Of a stretch of DNA of 64,000 nucleotides, positions 28,527 through 37,670 are shown one piece after another. The translations under genes were made by a program, and so were the position numbers. Within the stretch, counting starts at the first letter, position 1. The number at the start of each line of letters is the position of its first letter. The notes under the pieces were generated by a model, which was not told where the DNA came from, made no database searches, and saw only the letters and a list, made by a program, of their open reading frames with translations. Source of the DNA: Bremerella sp. JC817 (GTDB lineage Bacteria > Planctomycetota > Planctomycetia > Pirellulales > Pirellulaceae); the NCBI RefSeq assembly GCF_040718835.1, contig NZ_JBFEFG010000281.1, forward strand, positions 124,001 to 188,000. Direction: 5' to 3'.

Positions 28527-29207
28527 TTACGCTTCGGCCTCGAGCTTTTCTTCGGCGGCACTCTTGCGATAGTACTTTGGATTCAAGCTCCAGAAGTCAT
28601 CCGACCGGCCTGCCAGGAAGTCGGAGATTCCCACGCGTCCCACCGCTTCTCCGGTGGGTGCCCAGTAGTTCTCGTCCACAACGCGAACACCTTCCGGCAC
28701 CAACTGATGCTTGTTGCGGAGCCCTGGGCCGGTGATCGATTCGCCAGCGACCAACGACTTCATCAGGGCTTCCTTATCGATGATCTCGGTTTCAAGTACT
28801 TCCAGGCACTTGCCCTGGTCGTTGCATTCGTAGATCGCGTGGAAGAACTGGTTCCGCTGAGCATCCATGACCACGTGCAGCCGCGAGACCTGTTCGTTGC
28901 AGCGCGCTGCGATCGCGCGAAGCGAGTTGACACCGACCGTCGTTGCACCAGCCACGTACGCAATCGTCTTGGCGGTCATCACGCCGATTCGAAGACCGGT
29001 GAACGAGCCTGGCCCCTGAGAAACGATCACCAATTGCAAATCGGTTGGTTTCCAACCGACCTCGGCGACCATATCCCGCAGCAGGGGTGTTATGGCCTGC
29101 GTAGTCGGCATGTTCGGATCGAGCCACTGGGCGAGCAGCAGTTCGGAGCCTTGAAAAAGAGCCAACGAACTTTGCCGAGTCGATGTATCGAGTGCAAGCG
29201 TCTTCAA
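28527..29207 (-). CDS. tsaB: tRNA threonylcarbamoyladenosine biosynthesis protein TsaB
   Basis: TsaB is the non-catalytic partner of TsaD in making t6A37 on ANN-decoding tRNAs, together with TsaC and TsaE. The 226-residue ASKHA-fold protein starts MKTLALDTSTRQSSLAL and contains the segment VIVSQGPGSFTGLRIGVMTAK that marks the family. Translation begins at TTG 29207, fixed by the family N-terminus. A short C-terminal tail (EEKLEAEA) follows the domain. No tsaD or tsaE lies nearby. The metallophosphoesterase genes are divergent. Confidence 0.92.
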   Translation of the reverse strand: MKTLALDTSTRQSSLALFQGSELLLAQWLDPNMPTTQAITPLLRDMVAEVGWKPTDLQLVIVSQGPGSFTGLRIGVMTAKTIAYVAGATTVGVNSLRAIAARCNEQVSRLHVVMDAQRNQFFHAIYECNDQGKCLEVLETEIIDKEALMKSLVAGESITGPGLRNKHQLVPEGVRVVDENYWAPTGEAVGRVGISDFLAGRSDDFWSLNPKYYRKSAAEEKLEAEA

Positions 29208-29378
29208 GAATTCGATTCCTGGACACGAACAATGGGGTGAGGAGAGTCGCCTACCCCCATAACGGAAGTAGTGACAGACGCACGATTTGGCCGATCTTAC
29301 CCGAACTCAGCGTTCCGTTCGAGTTGGCAGGCACCGCGTCTGCCCCAAGATGCCCAATGTCATTGTTTTTGGGTTATC

Positions 29379-29407
29379 TTGACCGTGGGGTTCCTTCAAC
29401 CTAAATT
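29379..29407 (+). promoter_or_regulatory. putative promoter of the metallophosphoesterase pair
   Basis: TTGACC (29379-29384) and TAAATT (29402-29407) are 17 bp apart in the 326-nt divergent gap. Transcription would start near 29414, leaving a ~120-nt leader in which I see no distinct structure. Confidence 0.55.
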
Positions 29408-29533
29408 TATATCCTATATCAGGTTGCGACGGCTTCCCTTGATACGGACCCGCGGCGTGACGAAAGTGCCAGTCTTTCGTTCGTGTGCTGCGAGATCGAC
29501 CCCAGACCCATAGACTCGGAAAGGTAGTCGGGC

Positions 29534-30286
29534 GTGAAACGTGCCCTAATCAGCGACATCCACGGAAACTTGGAAGCCTTAAACGCGGTCTTGGACGACA
29601 TTCGACAGCAAGGGATCAGCGAGATCTATTGCTTGGGCGACGTCATCGGCTACGGGCCGAACCCGGTCGAATGCCTCGACATGGTGCGACGCAAATGTGC
29701 CATGTGCCTGTTGGGGAACCACGATCAAGCCGCTCTGTTTGATCCTGAAGGCTTCAATCCGGTAGCTTTCCGAGCCATTCTTTGGACCCGCGACCAGATC
29801 GACAATTCGACCGGCGGTGCTGCAGCCGTGAACGAACGTTGGGACTTCCTGGGGGAACTGCCTCGCACGCACGTCGAACCGACGCGTCTGTTTGTGCATG
29901 GTTCGCCTCGAGATCCAACCAACGAATACGTTTTCCCGGAAGATGTCTATAATCAACGGAAGATGGAAAACCTTTTCGACCGCGTCGAGAAGTTCAGCTT
30001 CCAGGGTCACACGCATATTCCTGGTGTTTTCACGCCAAGTCTCGAGTTCTTTGGCCCGGACGAGTGCGACCACGAATACCGATTTGGCGACGAGAAAGCG
30101 TTGTTCAACGTCGGTAGCGTTGGCCAGCCTCGCGATGGCGATCCTCGCGCTTGCTACGTGATCCTGACCGACGAGTCGGTCGTGTTCCGTCGCGTCGACT
30201 ACGATTCGAGCGTTACTGCCAAGAAGATTTACGACACACCTCAGCTAGATAACATGCTGGGTGACCGTCTGCGGGATGGTCGTTAA
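29534..30286 (+). CDS. calcineurin-like metallophosphoesterase (tandem copy 1)
   Basis: This 250-residue protein has the complete dimetal phosphoesterase motif set: SDIHGN (D-x-H), [20 protein letters not shown] and GHTHIPG. It belongs to the small YfcE/MJ0936-like group, whose members hydrolyse phosphodiesters or phosphoprotein/nucleotide substrates; the substrate is unknown. Translation starts at GTG 29534. The C-terminal segment [18 protein letters not shown] is shared with the next gene, 51 nt downstream. The two are clearly paralogous and probably cotranscribed. Confidence 0.88.
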   Translation: MKRALISDIHGNLEALNAVLDDIRQQGISEIYCLGDVIGYGPNPVECLDMVRRKCAMCLLGNHDQAALFDPEGFNPVAFRAILWTRDQIDNSTGGAAAVNERWDFLGELPRTHVEPTRLFVHGSPRDPTNEYVFPEDVYNQRKMENLFDRVEKFSFQGHTHIPGVFTPSLEFFGPDECDHEYRFGDEKALFNVGSVGQPRDGDPRACYVILTDESVVFRRVDYDSSVTAKKIYDTPQLDNMLGDRLRDGR

Positions 30287-30337
30287 CAACCACGCCGCGG
30301 CTATCCGCCTCCCGCACTGCAAGAGATCGAGCCCACG

Positions 30338-31087
30338 ATGAAAACGGCTGTTGTCAGCGACATTCACGGCAACCTGGAAGCACTCACCGCGGTGCTGGCC
30401 GATATCGAGTCGCAACAGGTCGATCGGATTTATTGCCTGGGCGATGTCGTCGGGTATGGTCCGAATCCTCGCGAATGCGTCGACATCGTTCGCAACTTCG
30501 ATCTCTGCATCCTGGGCAATCACGATCAAGCAGCCCTCTTCGACCCCGAAGGTTTCAGCCAAGGTGCAGAACAGGCAATCTTCTGGACCCGTCGCCAATT
30601 GGAAACCGGCGGAACGCAGGAAGAGGCACTCAGCCGCTGGCATTTCCTCTGCGGACTGCCTCGCACCCATCAGGAAGAACGACGCTTGTTCGTCCATGGC
30701 TCGGCCCGCAATCCGCTGAGCGAGTATGTCTTCCCGGAAGATATCTACAATCCGAAGAAGCTCGAGAAGATCTTCTCGCTGATTCCGAACGTCTGCTTCC
30801 AGGGACACACCCACGTTCCAGGCGTGTTTTACGAATCGGCCCAGTTTGTCAGCCCGAAAGACTTCGAGGACTCGACCTATTATTTCAATGGCGAGAAAGC
30901 GATGATCAACGTTGGCAGTGTTGGCCAGCCACGCGATGGCGACCCACGCAGCTGTTATGTAATCGTCGACGAGAAGTCGGTCACGTTCCGCCGCGTTGAT
31001 TACGATCAAAATATCACGGCCGACAAAATTCGAGGCATCGACGACCTAGACGACGGCCAGGGCGAGCGACTCTTTGAAGGGCACTAA
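30338..31087 (+). CDS. calcineurin-like metallophosphoesterase (tandem copy 2)
   Basis: This 249-residue paralogue of the preceding protein aligns along its whole length without large gaps. All metal-binding motifs are retained (SDIHGN, GDVVGYGPNP, GNHD, FVHGSARNP, GHTHVPG), so both copies should be catalytically active. Differences cluster in the middle (residues 75-110) and near residues 160-190, which may alter substrate choice or partners. The start is ATG. It is the second gene of the putative two-gene transcript. Confidence 0.88.
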   Translation: MKTAVVSDIHGNLEALTAVLADIESQQVDRIYCLGDVVGYGPNPRECVDIVRNFDLCILGNHDQAALFDPEGFSQGAEQAIFWTRRQLETGGTQEEALSRWHFLCGLPRTHQEERRLFVHGSARNPLSEYVFPEDIYNPKKLEKIFSLIPNVCFQGHTHVPGVFYESAQFVSPKDFEDSTYYFNGEKAMINVGSVGQPRDGDPRSCYVIVDEKSVTFRRVDYDQNITADKIRGIDDLDDGQGERLFEGH

Positions 31088-31324
31088 GGCCGCTTCCCCT
31101 CCCTAAACATTGCTCTCGCCACAACTCTTGCCGGAGGTTCTTCCCTCCGACCTTAACGCCGCCTCTAAGGTAATCCTTGGCTCGGCGAAGATTTTCGCGG
31201 ATTCCTGGCAAAATTCCGTAACCCCTTGGCGGCGATCGCTATTCGCCCATACCTCAAGCCTCTTTTCCTAGCGTTTTTCCACCTCAGGAAACGCGTTACT
31301 TCTCTCGAGAAGGAGTCCTCATCC

Positions 31325-32428
31325 ATGCATACGTTCAAGCGTTTGCGACCCAATCGTTTTGGTTTTACGTTGGTCGAGCTACTGGTGGTGATCGCCATCA
31401 TTGGTGTGTTGATCGCCCTGCTCTTGCCCGCCGTTCAGCAAGCGCGCGAAGCTGCTCGCCGCATGCAGTGCACCAACCAATTGAAGCAGCTAGGCCTCGC
31501 CTGCCATAACTTCCACGATACCTTTGGCAAGTTTCCTGGCGGATCGCACCAAGATGCCTTCGCCGATCGAACTCGTACCAATCCAGACGAATATCACCAC
31601 GACGACCGTGGCCGCTGGAGCTACCTGACCGTATTGCTTCCGTTCATCGAACAACAAGCCATGTACGATCAATTGACGTCGACGCACGTCGGGTCGGAGT
31701 ATCCCTGGAACGGCACCACGCTGCTGCGAAACCAGATTCCAACCATTCTCTGCCCATCCGATGGCAACGGCAGCAAAGGGGCCAACGACCAAGGCCGCAA
31801 CAGCTACCACGTCAATCGTGGTGACTATTGGAACAACTGGGATTGGTGGGAATGTCGCGGCGTGTTTGGCAACCAGTACCGCGTGACCAAAAAGTTCAGC
31901 AGCCTGACCGATGGCTCGAGCAACACGATGATGATCTCGGAGATGCGAATCGGCGTGCCGAACAGCACCAAGATCGGCCAAAACGTTGCTAACAGTGTCG
32001 GTCACAGCAACGGTGCCGCCCCAAGTGTGTGTGCTGCCCGCAAAGGTCCCAACGGCTCGCTGACTGGTTCGGTCTATACCCGTGGCGATAACGAACTGCC
32101 CGGCTGGCGTTGGTCGGATGCCCATACGGTCTTCACCCAGTGGCACGTCGTCCTTCCGCCGAACTCTCCTTCGTGCTCCAACGACAGCGGCGGAACGATC
32201 GATCACGAACTGATGACCGCCAGCAGCTACCACCCAGGCGGCGTGAACGTCGTCTTTGCCGATGGTGCGGTGAAGTTCATTCCCGAAACGATCGACACCG
32301 GCAATCTGACCGCAGCCGAGTCGGACATTCTTTCCTCGAATCCGCAGGCCTACGCTGGTGCTTCGCTTCGTGGTGTCTGGGGTGCCCTTGGAACGAGCTC
32401 CGGTGGTGAAGTTGCCAAAATCCCTTAG
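31325..32428 (+). CDS. DUF1559 pseudopilin-like protein (copy 2)
   Basis: This 367-residue protein has a prepilin cleavage site (RFG before FTLVE) and hydrophobic helix, then a DUF1559 domain ending with the conserved segment SYHPGGVNVVFADGAVKFIPE. ATG 31325 is preceded by AAGGAG (31310-31315), a good ribosome-binding site 9 nt away that decides against upstream starts. A small lipoprotein follows after 79 nt, then an ECF sigma factor and its FecR/LamG partner, all on the same strand with short gaps. Confidence 0.9.
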   Translation: MHTFKRLRPNRFGFTLVELLVVIAIIGVLIALLLPAVQQAREAARRMQCTNQLKQLGLACHNFHDTFGKFPGGSHQDAFADRTRTNPDEYHHDDRGRWSYLTVLLPFIEQQAMYDQLTSTHVGSEYPWNGTTLLRNQIPTILCPSDGNGSKGANDQGRNSYHVNRGDYWNNWDWWECRGVFGNQYRVTKKFSSLTDGSSNTMMISEMRIGVPNSTKIGQNVANSVGHSNGAAPSVCAARKGPNGSLTGSVYTRGDNELPGWRWSDAHTVFTQWHVVLPPNSPSCSNDSGGTIDHELMTASSYHPGGVNVVFADGAVKFIPETIDTGNLTAAESDILSSNPQAYAGASLRGVWGALGTSSGGEVAKIP

Positions 32429-32507
32429 TTCATAACCTGCCAGTTTATCCTCGCCTCGGCAGGGGAGCCGAGGCGATCCTACCTCTCCCTCAACCCATGG
32501 TGCGCAC

Positions 32508-32966
32508 ATGTCTCGATACCTTCTTCGCACGAGTCTTCTGGTTCTGCTCGCCGGCCTGGTCGGCTGTGGCAGTAGCAATAACCTCAACACACAACTGGTC
32601 GAAGGGGTCGTTACCCTGGATGGTCAAACGGTCGACGGGGCCACCGTCGAGTTCATTCCCGCCGAGAATGGCGAGGGCCTGGCAGCCTCTGGATTTACGG
32701 ACAATGCCGGAAAGTTTAACCTCACAGTGTTAAATCCCCCGGAAGAAAACCAGGTCGAAGTCGGCAGCGGAACGACGCCCGGACAGTACCAGGTCACGGT
32801 ACGGAAAGCGATTGTCGCCCCCACGCCCGAGTCTTCGTCGCGACAAACAATGGGCAAGAAGACCTATGTCGTTCCGCAGAAGTACGAAACGGTTCGCACG
32901 TCAGGTCTAACCGCGACGGTGACCGAGGGCAGCAACAACATCCAGCTCGACCTTCAATCCAAGTAA
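32508..32966 (+). CDS. small lipoprotein with carboxypeptidase-regulatory-like fold
   Basis: This 152-residue protein has a lipobox LVGC (Cys20) and one beta-sandwich domain beginning LVEGVVTLDGQTVDGATVEFIPA. It is the second of three such lipoproteins paired with a DUF1559 gene in the window. It may be cotranscribed with the upstream DUF1559 gene (79 nt) and the downstream sigma factor (43 nt). The function is unknown. Confidence 0.75.
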   Translation: MSRYLLRTSLLVLLAGLVGCGSSNNLNTQLVEGVVTLDGQTVDGATVEFIPAENGEGLAASGFTDNAGKFNLTVLNPPEENQVEVGSGTTPGQYQVTVRKAIVAPTPESSSRQTMGKKTYVVPQKYETVRTSGLTATVTEGSNNIQLDLQSK

Positions 32967-33009
32967 GCGATTTGATCCTTCGAATGCCGGCCCAAGTGCA
33001 GGAATCGCC

Positions 33010-33522
33010 ATGACCGATTCCGCGGAATTTATTCAGCTCCTGACTTCGCACCAAAGCCGCCTATACGCATACATCCTCTCGCTGGTCTTCGACCGCAACG
33101 AAGCAGACGATGTGTTGCAGCAGACGAACGTGGTTTTGTGGCGAAGCGCCAACGAATTCGACCTGGGGACGAACTTCGTCGCCTGGTCGTTTCGTATTGC
33201 CTATTATCAGGTTTTGGCCCATCGCAAACGGCAGCAGCGAGAAAAATTGATCTTCGACGACGACATGTTGTCCGAGATCGCCCATGTCGCGTCGGAAAGT
33301 GATCAGACGTTTCTCGTGCGGCAACGCCTGATGCGGGACTGCATTCAGAAGTTGAACGAACGACAACGAGATGTGATTCAACGGCGCTACCGCCGAGGTG
33401 CCACACTGGAATTGATCGCGGAAGAAACGCAGCGAAAAGTAAACGCTGTCAAACAGATTCTTTTTCGAGCTCGTGAGAATCTGATTCGTTGCGTCCGAGC
33501 TGGTTTATCGGAGAATGCCTAA
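33010..33522 (+). CDS. ECF-type sigma factor
   Basis: This 170-residue sigma-70-family factor has region 2 at about 8-75 (SRLYAYILSLVFDRNEADDVLQQTNVVLW) and region 4 at about 110-160 (NERQRDVIQRRYRRGATLELIAEETQRKVNAVKQ). It lacks regions 1 and 3. The DDVLQQ form of the core-binding helix is characteristic of planctomycete ECF groups. The stop codon is 3 nt from the start of a FecR/LamG membrane protein, the likely signal-sensing partner. Confidence 0.9.
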   Translation: MTDSAEFIQLLTSHQSRLYAYILSLVFDRNEADDVLQQTNVVLWRSANEFDLGTNFVAWSFRIAYYQVLAHRKRQQREKLIFDDDMLSEIAHVASESDQTFLVRQRLMRDCIQKLNERQRDVIQRRYRRGATLELIAEETQRKVNAVKQILFRARENLIRCVRAGLSENA

Positions 33523-33525
33523 GCC

Positions 33526-35208
33526 ATGGATTCGCAGAAGCAACAAGAACTAACCGATCTGATCAATCTGCTACTCGACGATCACCTCTCGGATTCCCAG
33601 CGAGATCGCCTGACTGAACTGCTGCGCGACGATCGCGATGCGCAACAGCTTTACGCCGAGTATTGCCAGGCCCACGCCATGCTGGCCTGGGAACATGGCG
33701 TACTGCCGGAGGTTGACTTCGATCCGATGCTTTCCGAACAGCTTCCCACGGAACAAAACACCAATCGGCTTCAAGCACTTCGCTGGTGGCAACGCTTTGC
33801 CTTGGCGGCGAGTGTGTTGTGCATGCTGACGTTGGGCTCGAGCGTTTACCTGGCCCTACGGCAACAAGCAACAGTCGTCCAAGTCGAACCATCGACGCCT
33901 GACGTTCCTGATGCGATCCAGCCGCCACGAGTTCCCTGGACCGAGCGCACAATCTTCGCCACGTTTGTTACCGGTCGCGGAGCACGGCTCTTTGCGGAGG
34001 ACTTGCCGACCAATCTTCGCCAGGGTGATTCACTTCGCAGCGGACATTACCGCTTGAGTGATGGCTTCGCGGAAGTAAAGTTTCGCAACAATGTCGAAGT
34101 GCTGATCGAGTCGCCGGCCGATTTTGAAATCGTAAGCGACATGAAAATGATCATGCATCGCGGGCGTTTGTCGGCGAGTGTCTCGCCCGAAGGGATTGGC
34201 TTTTCGGTCGAGACCCCTTCGATCGATTTGACCGACTTCGGAACCGAGTTCGCCGTCGATGTGCTGCCCAACCAGACCAGCGAAGTCCACGTCTTCAGCG
34301 GCGAGGTGAAAGTGGCTCCGAAACTAGCCCCAGTCGATCAGGAACGAGTGCAACTGAATGCCAACCAGGCAACACGGGTCCTCGGGACTAGCGGTATTCC
34401 GGAAGGCATCGACATTGCGATGGATCGTTTCTTCCGGCACCTCAACGAGACGCCTGAAGGTGATGAGGCCTATCAACAATTGATTGACAAATTGAACCCG
34501 GTCTCGCTGTATCGCATGGCTCCTTCGGTAGATGGTGTGATTCTCGCCGATCAAGGCCCGAACCAATCGGACGGCATTCTGTTGGCCGATCACATGATCA
34601 ATCCTCCTTTCAAACCAGGCCGCATCGGCAGCTCGCTTTACCTGGAGGGACCTTACGCCGGCGCCTATGCCAAGGTGCCACGTTACGTGCCGGTCGAAAA
34701 AGGGGCGATCACCGTGTGCGCGTGGGTGAAAGCCAACAGCCGACCACGCTGGGCTGCGATTGCCAAGCATTGGTCCATTGAATTCGACGAGAACAACAAC
34801 CCTTACGGCATCGGCGGACAGTTTCACTTCGGTCTGCACGACTACACCGGTGACCTCGAAGTCCAAGTTCGTGATAAAGATGCCAACGTCATCAAGTTGC
34901 GCGAGTACCAACCGCTGCCCCTGGGGCAATGGCAGCATGTGGCGTTCGTGGCGGATGGCCAGAACGTGCGGCTCTATCGCAATGCGTTCGAAGTCGCCTC
35001 GGCTCGCTGCGATGGGCTGGCAACCAATGGGCCTCCGTCGATGGCGATTGGTGCCAAGCTGAGCCACGACTGCAGTCAGCCCGACGATCGCAACCCTGGC
35101 TATTGGCATGGCCGAATCGATGAACTCGCGATCTTCGATCGGGCTTTAACCCCCGACGAACTCTCGCAATTGTTCGAGAACGTCCCGGCCGTAGCACCGA
35201 CGAAGTAA
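33526..35208 (+). CDS. membrane-anchored FecR/LamG protein, putative sigma-factor partner
   Basis: This 560-residue protein has a cytoplasmic N-terminal helical segment (LLLDDHLSDSQRDRLTELL, about 10-50) resembling planctomycete anti-sigma-like domains. One membrane helix lies near 88-108. A FecR-type beta domain follows at about 143-268 (HVFSGEVKVAP), then a LamG/concanavalin-like jelly roll at about 358-551 (GAITVCAWVKAN, YWHGRIDELAIFDRALTPDEL). The layout fits a transmembrane sensor that reads an extracellular ligand, perhaps a polysaccharide, and controls the sigma factor encoded 3 nt upstream. Whether it inhibits or activates sigma is inference. Confidence 0.8.
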   Translation: MDSQKQQELTDLINLLLDDHLSDSQRDRLTELLRDDRDAQQLYAEYCQAHAMLAWEHGVLPEVDFDPMLSEQLPTEQNTNRLQALRWWQRFALAASVLCMLTLGSSVYLALRQQATVVQVEPSTPDVPDAIQPPRVPWTERTIFATFVTGRGARLFAEDLPTNLRQGDSLRSGHYRLSDGFAEVKFRNNVEVLIESPADFEIVSDMKMIMHRGRLSASVSPEGIGFSVETPSIDLTDFGTEFAVDVLPNQTSEVHVFSGEVKVAPKLAPVDQERVQLNANQATRVLGTSGIPEGIDIAMDRFFRHLNETPEGDEAYQQLIDKLNPVSLYRMAPSVDGVILADQGPNQSDGILLADHMINPPFKPGRIGSSLYLEGPYAGAYAKVPRYVPVEKGAITVCAWVKANSRPRWAAIAKHWSIEFDENNNPYGIGGQFHFGLHDYTGDLEVQVRDKDANVIKLREYQPLPLGQWQHVAFVADGQNVRLYRNAFEVASARCDGLATNGPPSMAIGAKLSHDCSQPDDRNPGYWHGRIDELAIFDRALTPDELSQLFENVPAVAPTK

Positions 35209-35508
35209 GGCGTGCAATCGAGTCGCCTAGCGACAATTAACACGAACTTTACGACGCTCCTCTCCGGTCGAAGAGTGACTTTAGCTATAGGTTTTTCCAG
35301 ACCTGTGAGGTACGCCAGTCATCGCTCCGACCGTCATTTCTCTCTTCTCCGCAAAATGAATCTTCTTGAAGCGCACGTCGATCGAGGGCTCGCGATCTTC
35401 CCTGCGCAAACTTGAAGCCGGTGTCTGGCAAACGGCCGGGGAAGTTTCTACGATAACCGCGAAAGCAACAAAGTTGCCTCCCCCTCCCTTCCGATTGCAG
35501 GATGAATC
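35209..35508. other. 300-nt intergenic region
   Basis: I find no convincing promoter, hairpin or small gene between the FecR/LamG gene and the glycerophosphodiesterase gene. Short open frames here have no ribosome-binding site. Confidence 0.4.
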
Positions 35509-36345
35509 ATGCCCCACCAACGCTTCCCTCTCGCGGTACTGCTGTTCGCTGCCTGCTGTTTGACCAGCATCACCTCGCTGTCGGCCGCCGACCAAGGCCC
35601 CATCATTGTTGCCCATCGTGGCGGTGCCTACGAATACGAAGAGAACACCATGGAAGGTTTCCGTGCGTGTTACGAGCGCGGTATTCGTGGCTACGAAACG
35701 GACATTCGCATGACCAAAGATGGCGTGCTGGTCGTGCTGCATGATGACAGCCTCGATCGCACTCACCAGGCCACCGGCCCCGTCGAAGAGAAGACCGTTG
35801 CCGAACTGGCAGAAGTCGTGACCAAGAAAGGCCAAAAGCTGCTGTACCTCGACGAGTTGCTCGAGTTCTTCGCCGATAAGCCAGACGTTTACCTCGAACT
35901 GGAAATGAAGACCAAGAATAAGAAGCTGTATCCAGACGGCCGAATCGCCGAGTATTGCCAGAAGCTTCACAAGGCAGCGACGGCTCAGCAGCCCGCCGAC
36001 TCGACCTATGTCTTCACCTCGTTCGACGAACGCCCCTTGAAGGCGATCCACGAGATCGATGCGAAAGCTCCTTTCATGTTGATCGCCAGTAAGCCTTGCT
36101 CGACCGAGTTCATCGAACGTGCCAAAGAGCTGGGTACCAATCGCATGGCCTGCCGGATCGAAGGGACATCGCGTGCCGCCATCGAAGAGGCCCACAAGAA
36201 CGGCATGATCGTCAGCTGCTGGCCCGGCCGCGGCGTGAACGACTACTACATGGCCCTTGGCTTGGGGATCGAAGTTCACTGCACCGATATCCCGACGGTC
36301 ATCCAGAGCGTGAAAGAGCAACTGCCAGAAGTCGCCGCGAAGTGA
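35509..36345 (+). CDS. secreted glycerophosphodiester phosphodiesterase
   Basis: This 278-residue protein has a signal peptide (about 1-27, ending SLSAAD) and a GDPD TIM barrel. The active-site residues are present in order: AHRGG...ENT, the metal ligands in YETDIRMTKDG, and VLHDDSLDRT. It would release glycerol-3-phosphate from deacylated phospholipids or wall polymers outside the cytoplasmic membrane. The C-terminal WPGRGVNDYYMALGLGIEVHCTDIP segment closes the barrel. The gene is single and followed by a stem-loop. Confidence 0.9.
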   Translation: MPHQRFPLAVLLFAACCLTSITSLSAADQGPIIVAHRGGAYEYEENTMEGFRACYERGIRGYETDIRMTKDGVLVVLHDDSLDRTHQATGPVEEKTVAELAEVVTKKGQKLLYLDELLEFFADKPDVYLELEMKTKNKKLYPDGRIAEYCQKLHKAATAQQPADSTYVFTSFDERPLKAIHEIDAKAPFMLIASKPCSTEFIERAKELGTNRMACRIEGTSRAAIEEAHKNGMIVSCWPGRGVNDYYMALGLGIEVHCTDIPTVIQSVKEQLPEVAAK

Positions 36346-36379
36346 TCGCTTCGAGTACCCAACTCTGGTTACAAACCAC

Positions 36380-36409
36380 AGGCCTGCGGATCGCTTCCGT
36401 GGGCCTTTC
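36380..36409 (+). terminator. stem-loop after glycerophosphodiesterase gene
   Basis: AGGCCTGCGGA (36380-36390) pairs over 11 bp, with two G-U pairs, with TCCGTGGGCCT (36396-36406), followed by TTCG. It is a plausible but weak intrinsic terminator. Confidence 0.6.
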
Positions 36410-36519
36410 GTCGTGAATTAGCTATCTTCCTGCTTGCCATCGGCCTGGCAACTTCTCGCAGAATCTACGCAACCATGGTTTCCCCATGGCGATAACCCCA
36501 GCAGCAAGGCAACCGCATC

Positions 36520-37425
36520 ATGCACAAGGGGAACGCCGCGATGGCACCATATTTGAAGAAGCCGGCACTTGATCCGGTTTGGCCACCCAAAGGGTATCAA
36601 AAGAAGGTCGAAGTGACCGATGCCGACGATTGGTGGATCTTGGCCGCTGTCCATGGACGCTCGGACCCCTGGGATCTAATTGTCTACAACTTCCAGACCC
36701 GCAATGCGGACGAAGTGAACTGGTGCCTTCATCATTTGGTCGGATGCCGCCGCACGACCAAAGACGGCAAGAACTACGACTTCGGCAAGCCCTGTACGCA
36801 GAAGCAATACGTCTATATTCCGCCAGCATCGTGGACGCCGCCTACTTCCGAGGACGAAGATGCCTGGCTGCTGGTGAGCCGGACGCTCAATTCATCCTCC
36901 GTCAAAGGCATGCATGTCTCCTTGGCTGGCCTCGGGCTGTCGATGAGCGCGCATGACTTCGCCAAGATTGGCTACCTGGTGAACGTCCGCCGGATCGATG
37001 TTCGCCTCCAACGAAGTCATCCCCATGCTGCGGAATATGTCCCGGAAACCGACACGATGATTCTTTCGACGCTCGGCGAAAGTGCCGTCGACCGAAGCAT
37101 GATCGTGCATGAAGCGGTCCACGCCAGCTTCGACTACCGGCGCAGCCAAGGTGTTTACACCGGCATGATCCAAGAGGAATGCTTCGCCTACGTCGTGCAG
37201 ATGGTCTATCTGCAGAAAGTACGCGGCAGCACCTGGCCCAGCAGTTGGAAAGACTTCGACGCCCACGATACCTGGAAGGCGGCCTGGGTCATCGCCAGTA
37301 AGATCCGAACCAACGCCCAGGTCACCAAGGAAGACATCGACAACCTTCGCGCCGCCTACCAAGACTCGTCTGCCGGCCGAGGCATCAGCCCAGACCGCCG
37401 CACCAATCACAACGGGATCTATTAA
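36520..37425 (+). CDS. orphan HExxH putative zinc peptidase
   Basis: I cannot place this 301-residue protein in a named family. It carries a zinc-peptidase HEAVH motif at 197-201 (SMIVHEAVHASFD), and the Glu pair 219-220 (QEECFAYVVQ) is a good candidate for the third metal ligand, giving a gluzincin-like arrangement. The N-terminal half contains Trp-rich segments (DDWWILAAVHG, HHLVGCRRTTKDGKNYDFGKPC), and YIPPASWTPP at about 99-108 precedes the peptidase half. There is no signal peptide or membrane helix. It stands alone. Parts of the layout recall peptidase toxins delivered by contact-dependent systems, but there is no immunity gene or delivery module, so that is only a possibility. Confidence 0.6.
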   Translation: MHKGNAAMAPYLKKPALDPVWPPKGYQKKVEVTDADDWWILAAVHGRSDPWDLIVYNFQTRNADEVNWCLHHLVGCRRTTKDGKNYDFGKPCTQKQYVYIPPASWTPPTSEDEDAWLLVSRTLNSSSVKGMHVSLAGLGLSMSAHDFAKIGYLVNVRRIDVRLQRSHPHAAEYVPETDTMILSTLGESAVDRSMIVHEAVHASFDYRRSQGVYTGMIQEECFAYVVQMVYLQKVRGSTWPSSWKDFDAHDTWKAAWVIASKIRTNAQVTKEDIDNLRAAYQDSSAGRGISPDRRTNHNGIY

Positions 37426-37482
37426 CGACCTGCCCGATCTGACATGGCAGGTAGTGATCACCCACGCTCTGCACGCACCTCT

Positions 37483-37515
37483 AAAGGGGCACATGTAAGG
37501 CAATATGTGCCCTTT
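37483..37515 (+). terminator. stem-loop after the HExxH gene
   Basis: AAAGGGGCACAT (37483-37494) and ATGTGCCCTTT (37505-37515) form an 11-bp stem with one bulged G. A second weaker repeat, ACCTGCC (37428-37434) / GGCAGGT (37446-37452), lies just after the stop codon. Confidence 0.55.
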
Positions 37516-37584
37516 ACCGCCTATGGGCCGTACTAAACTGCCAAGATTTTGGTAGATATTGGCGAAATCCCCCCTTCGGAAAGG

Positions 37585-37613
37585 TTTACAAGTGGAATTC
37601 GCCTCCTTATCCT
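37585..37613 (+). promoter_or_regulatory. putative promoter for the third lipoprotein/DUF1559 pair
   Basis: TTTACA (37585-37590) and TATCCT (37608-37613) are 17 bp apart, about 57 nt before the lipoprotein start. The region is AT-rich. Confidence 0.45.
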
Positions 37614-37670
37614 TCGCAATAGTAAAGCTTATCTATTAAATTTGAATTTTTCGTTCCTCTAGGTGCCCCC

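Noticed and set aside
35209..35508. Small gene or riboswitch in the 300-nt gap
   Set aside because: No stable hairpin pair, known aptamer motif or frame with a ribosome-binding site could be found by eye.
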